52,654 bases of DNA from CAYQZD01 sp964421875 (lineage in GTDB: Bacteria > Electryoneota > Tariuqbacteria > Tariuqbacterales > Tariuqbacteraceae). The stretch spans positions 1 through 52,654 of the forward strand of contig CAYQZD010000010.1 of assembly GCA_964421875.1 (NCBI GenBank). Reading direction: 5' to 3'. Shown one piece after another: positions 51,062-52,654 of this stretch (positions within the stretch are counted from its first letter, which is position 1; every line of letters starts with the position of its first letter). Made by a program: the position numbers and the translations under genes. The notes beneath the pieces are model-generated. The model saw nothing but the letters and a program-made list of their open reading frames with translations, ran no database searches and was not told where the DNA came from.

Positions 51062-52514
51062 TATCATCTGTTTTCGGTTTTCCTCGCCCTGTCAGCCGCT
51101 TCCAATAGTCTATTACCATCCAAATCAAAGTAGGCGGTATATCCTTTAAAACCAATTTCCGGAAGAAGCCGGGGTAGGTTTTCCTAACCTGAGTCTTGAT
51201 AAGATAGCTTAAATTGTCATAACATAGGGAATACATTCTCTTCACAATCGCTTCCAGTTCCTCCGTGGTCAAATGCCTGGTTCTGACACTGGCGGACGCC
51301 CCGTGATACTGGGAATAATCCTTCGGATTAGTGATTAATCCTTCGGTTTCCAGTTCCTTGCGGATCTCCGTTTTCGGAAGAGGCGTCAGAAAGAGGAAAG
51401 TAGGCACATCCAGATTGAGACTCTTCGCCGTTTTAGCGGTCTCCATCAGCGATTCTTCGTTGTCATCTGGATTGCCCACGATGTAATTGCCGAGGATGAT
51501 GATATTGTTGTCTTTCAAGTATTTCACCGCCTTCTGCGTTTCCTCCGGGGTCACCGTCTCTTTGCCTAAGAATTTCAAGGTCGACTCCGAGGGGCTTTCC
51601 ACGCCCAGAAAGACCGATTTAATCCCGGCCTCAACCATTTTTCGCGCTATTCCCGCGCCGGAGGCAATGCCCTTGACATCGCCCTGGAGTAAGTAGTGAA
51701 TTGAATTCAATTCCGCGGCGATAATGGCATCGCAGAGGGTTTCCAAACGCTTCAAGTCAAGCGTGATGTTGTCGTCGGCGATGAGAATGGCTTTAGCGCC
51801 GTGTTTGCGCGCGTCTTCGATGTCGGCGACAACTCTTTCCACCTCGAATTTCCGGTGGATGCTGCCATACATCTGTTTGATGGAACAGAACTTGCAGTCA
51901 TAGACGCAGCCGCGGGAGGTCTCCACCACATCCGCCGGCAATCCGAATATATGGAAACCTCTGGTGAACAGTCTGGAATCCCGCATCGGTAGTTTCAAGG
52001 TATCTAAATTAACCGGCGCTCTCGGCGGATTATGGATGAATTCACCGTTTCGCTTAAAAGACAATCCTTCCACCGCCTCATATCCGCTATCCTGGTCAAG
52101 AGCTTTTATTAAGCCGTTGAATGTGGCTTCGCCTTCGCTGCGCACGATGAAGTCGAAGAATTGGGAGTCGGGCGAGGCCGCAATCTCAGCATACATTGCA
52201 GTGGGATGGTATCCTCCTAACACTACCTTTATCTCAGCGTCGTAATCTTTAATCAGTTTCGCCAGTCCGAGGGCGCTGCGGTATTGGAAACTCATACAGC
52301 TTAGTCCCACCATATGAGGACGAAACTCCCGCATCAGTCTAAGAACATTTTTTTCCAGCTTGGCCCTTATCAACCGCAGGTCAGCCACTTTGACATCGCA
52401 AACGCTATGGTCGATGTTGCCCGCGATGGAAACTAAACCCAGGTTGGGCAGACAGGCGCCGTAATCCATCTGCCGCAGGGTGTCAGGCATAGCGAATAGC
52501 AGCGCTCGAATCAT
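51039..52514 (-). CDS. B12-binding radical SAM protein
   Basis: A 491-residue enzyme with an N-terminal cobalamin-binding domain (LPNLGLVSIAGNI, VVLGGYHPTAMY) and a radical SAM domain with C-V-Y-D-C-K-F-C near residues 203-210, the [4Fe-4S]/SAM site. The final residues (DDRELRTEN) come from a tandem DNA array and are not a family feature, so the true ancestral end was probably slightly earlier. The substrate cannot be told. With the protein at 40209 this is a second member of the class in 12 kb, with low overall resemblance. The region 52515-52654 upstream holds no gene I can see. Confidence 0.87.
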   Translation of the reverse strand: MIRALLFAMPDTLRQMDYGACLPNLGLVSIAGNIDHSVCDVKVADLRLIRAKLEKNVLRLMREFRPHMVGLSCMSFQYRSALGLAKLIKDYDAEIKVVLGGYHPTAMYAEIAASPDSQFFDFIVRSEGEATFNGLIKALDQDSGYEAVEGLSFKRNGEFIHNPPRAPVNLDTLKLPMRDSRLFTRGFHIFGLPADVVETSRGCVYDCKFCSIKQMYGSIHRKFEVERVVADIEDARKHGAKAILIADDNITLDLKRLETLCDAIIAAELNSIHYLLQGDVKGIASGAGIARKMVEAGIKSVFLGVESPSESTLKFLGKETVTPEETQKAVKYLKDNNIIILGNYIVGNPDDNEESLMETAKTAKSLNLDVPTFLFLTPLPKTEIRKELETEGLITNPKDYSQYHGASASVRTRHLTTEELEAIVKRMYSLCYDNLSYLIKTQVRKTYPGFFRKLVLKDIPPTLIWMVIDYWKRLTGRGKPKTDDRELRTEN

Positions 52515-52654
52515 CGCATCGAATTGAAGTTTATTCCGCGTTCTTACCGTATGTATATTAGCCTTATAGCGATTCTAAAAGGGTCTGTTTCCCAAATCGA
52601 TTTTCGCTTTATTATCTTAGTTTACAGATAGAGGTGTAGGGATTTGATTTATCA

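Overview
The window looks like a piece of a Gram-negative bacterial genome from the FCB superphylum (Bacteroidota-like candidate phyla such as Zixibacteria, Electryoneota, KSB1 or Marinimicrobia). I cannot place it more precisely by eye. The main reasons are four secreted proteins ending in the PNPFN-type C-terminal domain of type IX secretion (T9SS) cargo, two outer-membrane beta-barrel proteins, several FG-GAP, PKD and LamG surface proteins, and Tat-exported DUF362 proteins. Most genes are GC-rich. Two FG-GAP genes and the stretch around 31100-33800 and 38400-40000 are clearly more AT-rich. No rRNA, tRNA, CRISPR array, phage gene or transposase gene was found.

Layout. 39-3523 is a compact housekeeping run: an iron-sulfur and an FAD subunit resembling an aldehyde:ferredoxin oxidoreductase complex, then pdxA and rsmA. 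3639-17228 holds large secreted proteins (a three-module propeller protein, a 10-repeat FG-GAP protein, a 15-PKD protein) and a membrane PP2C phosphatase. 17569-25510 (minus strand) carries a LysM/FecR envelope protein, a PrsW-like membrane protease translationally coupled to a protease/propeller/beta-barrel protein, and a membrane-anchored protein built of nine-residue repeats. 26014-30760 pairs a propeller/beta-barrel protein with a Tat-type DUF362 protein. 31103-33782 is a small AT-rich redox/cupin group with a gene remnant. 33804-38225 combines DUF6599 and DUF362 proteins. 39235-39940 encodes two small membrane proteins. 40209-52514 (minus strand) carries two B12-dependent radical SAM proteins, two more FG-GAP proteins, a GT-C glycosyltransferase, recO, a methyltransferase, a TRL-like lipoprotein and a cupin.

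Two themes stand out. First, surface proteins here share exchangeable tails. A domain of about 110 residues with the signature IPAxGGxFD ... APAGxYxY ... GxYPxxxW occurs six times in four genes and closes three of them. Two paralogous pairs (FG-GAP: 7627 and 41872; DUF362: 29402 and 36909) keep the same body but carry either this tail or the T9SS domain. Second, the intergenic DNA is crowded with repeats: short tandem arrays with a unit of exactly 7, 8 or 9 bp whose unit sequence differs from place to place (best case 13 units at 43954-44044), and several families of palindromic or nested inverted-repeat elements, some in copies of identical length.

Starts were chosen from ribosome-binding-site spacing and family alignment remembered from known proteins; no database search was possible.
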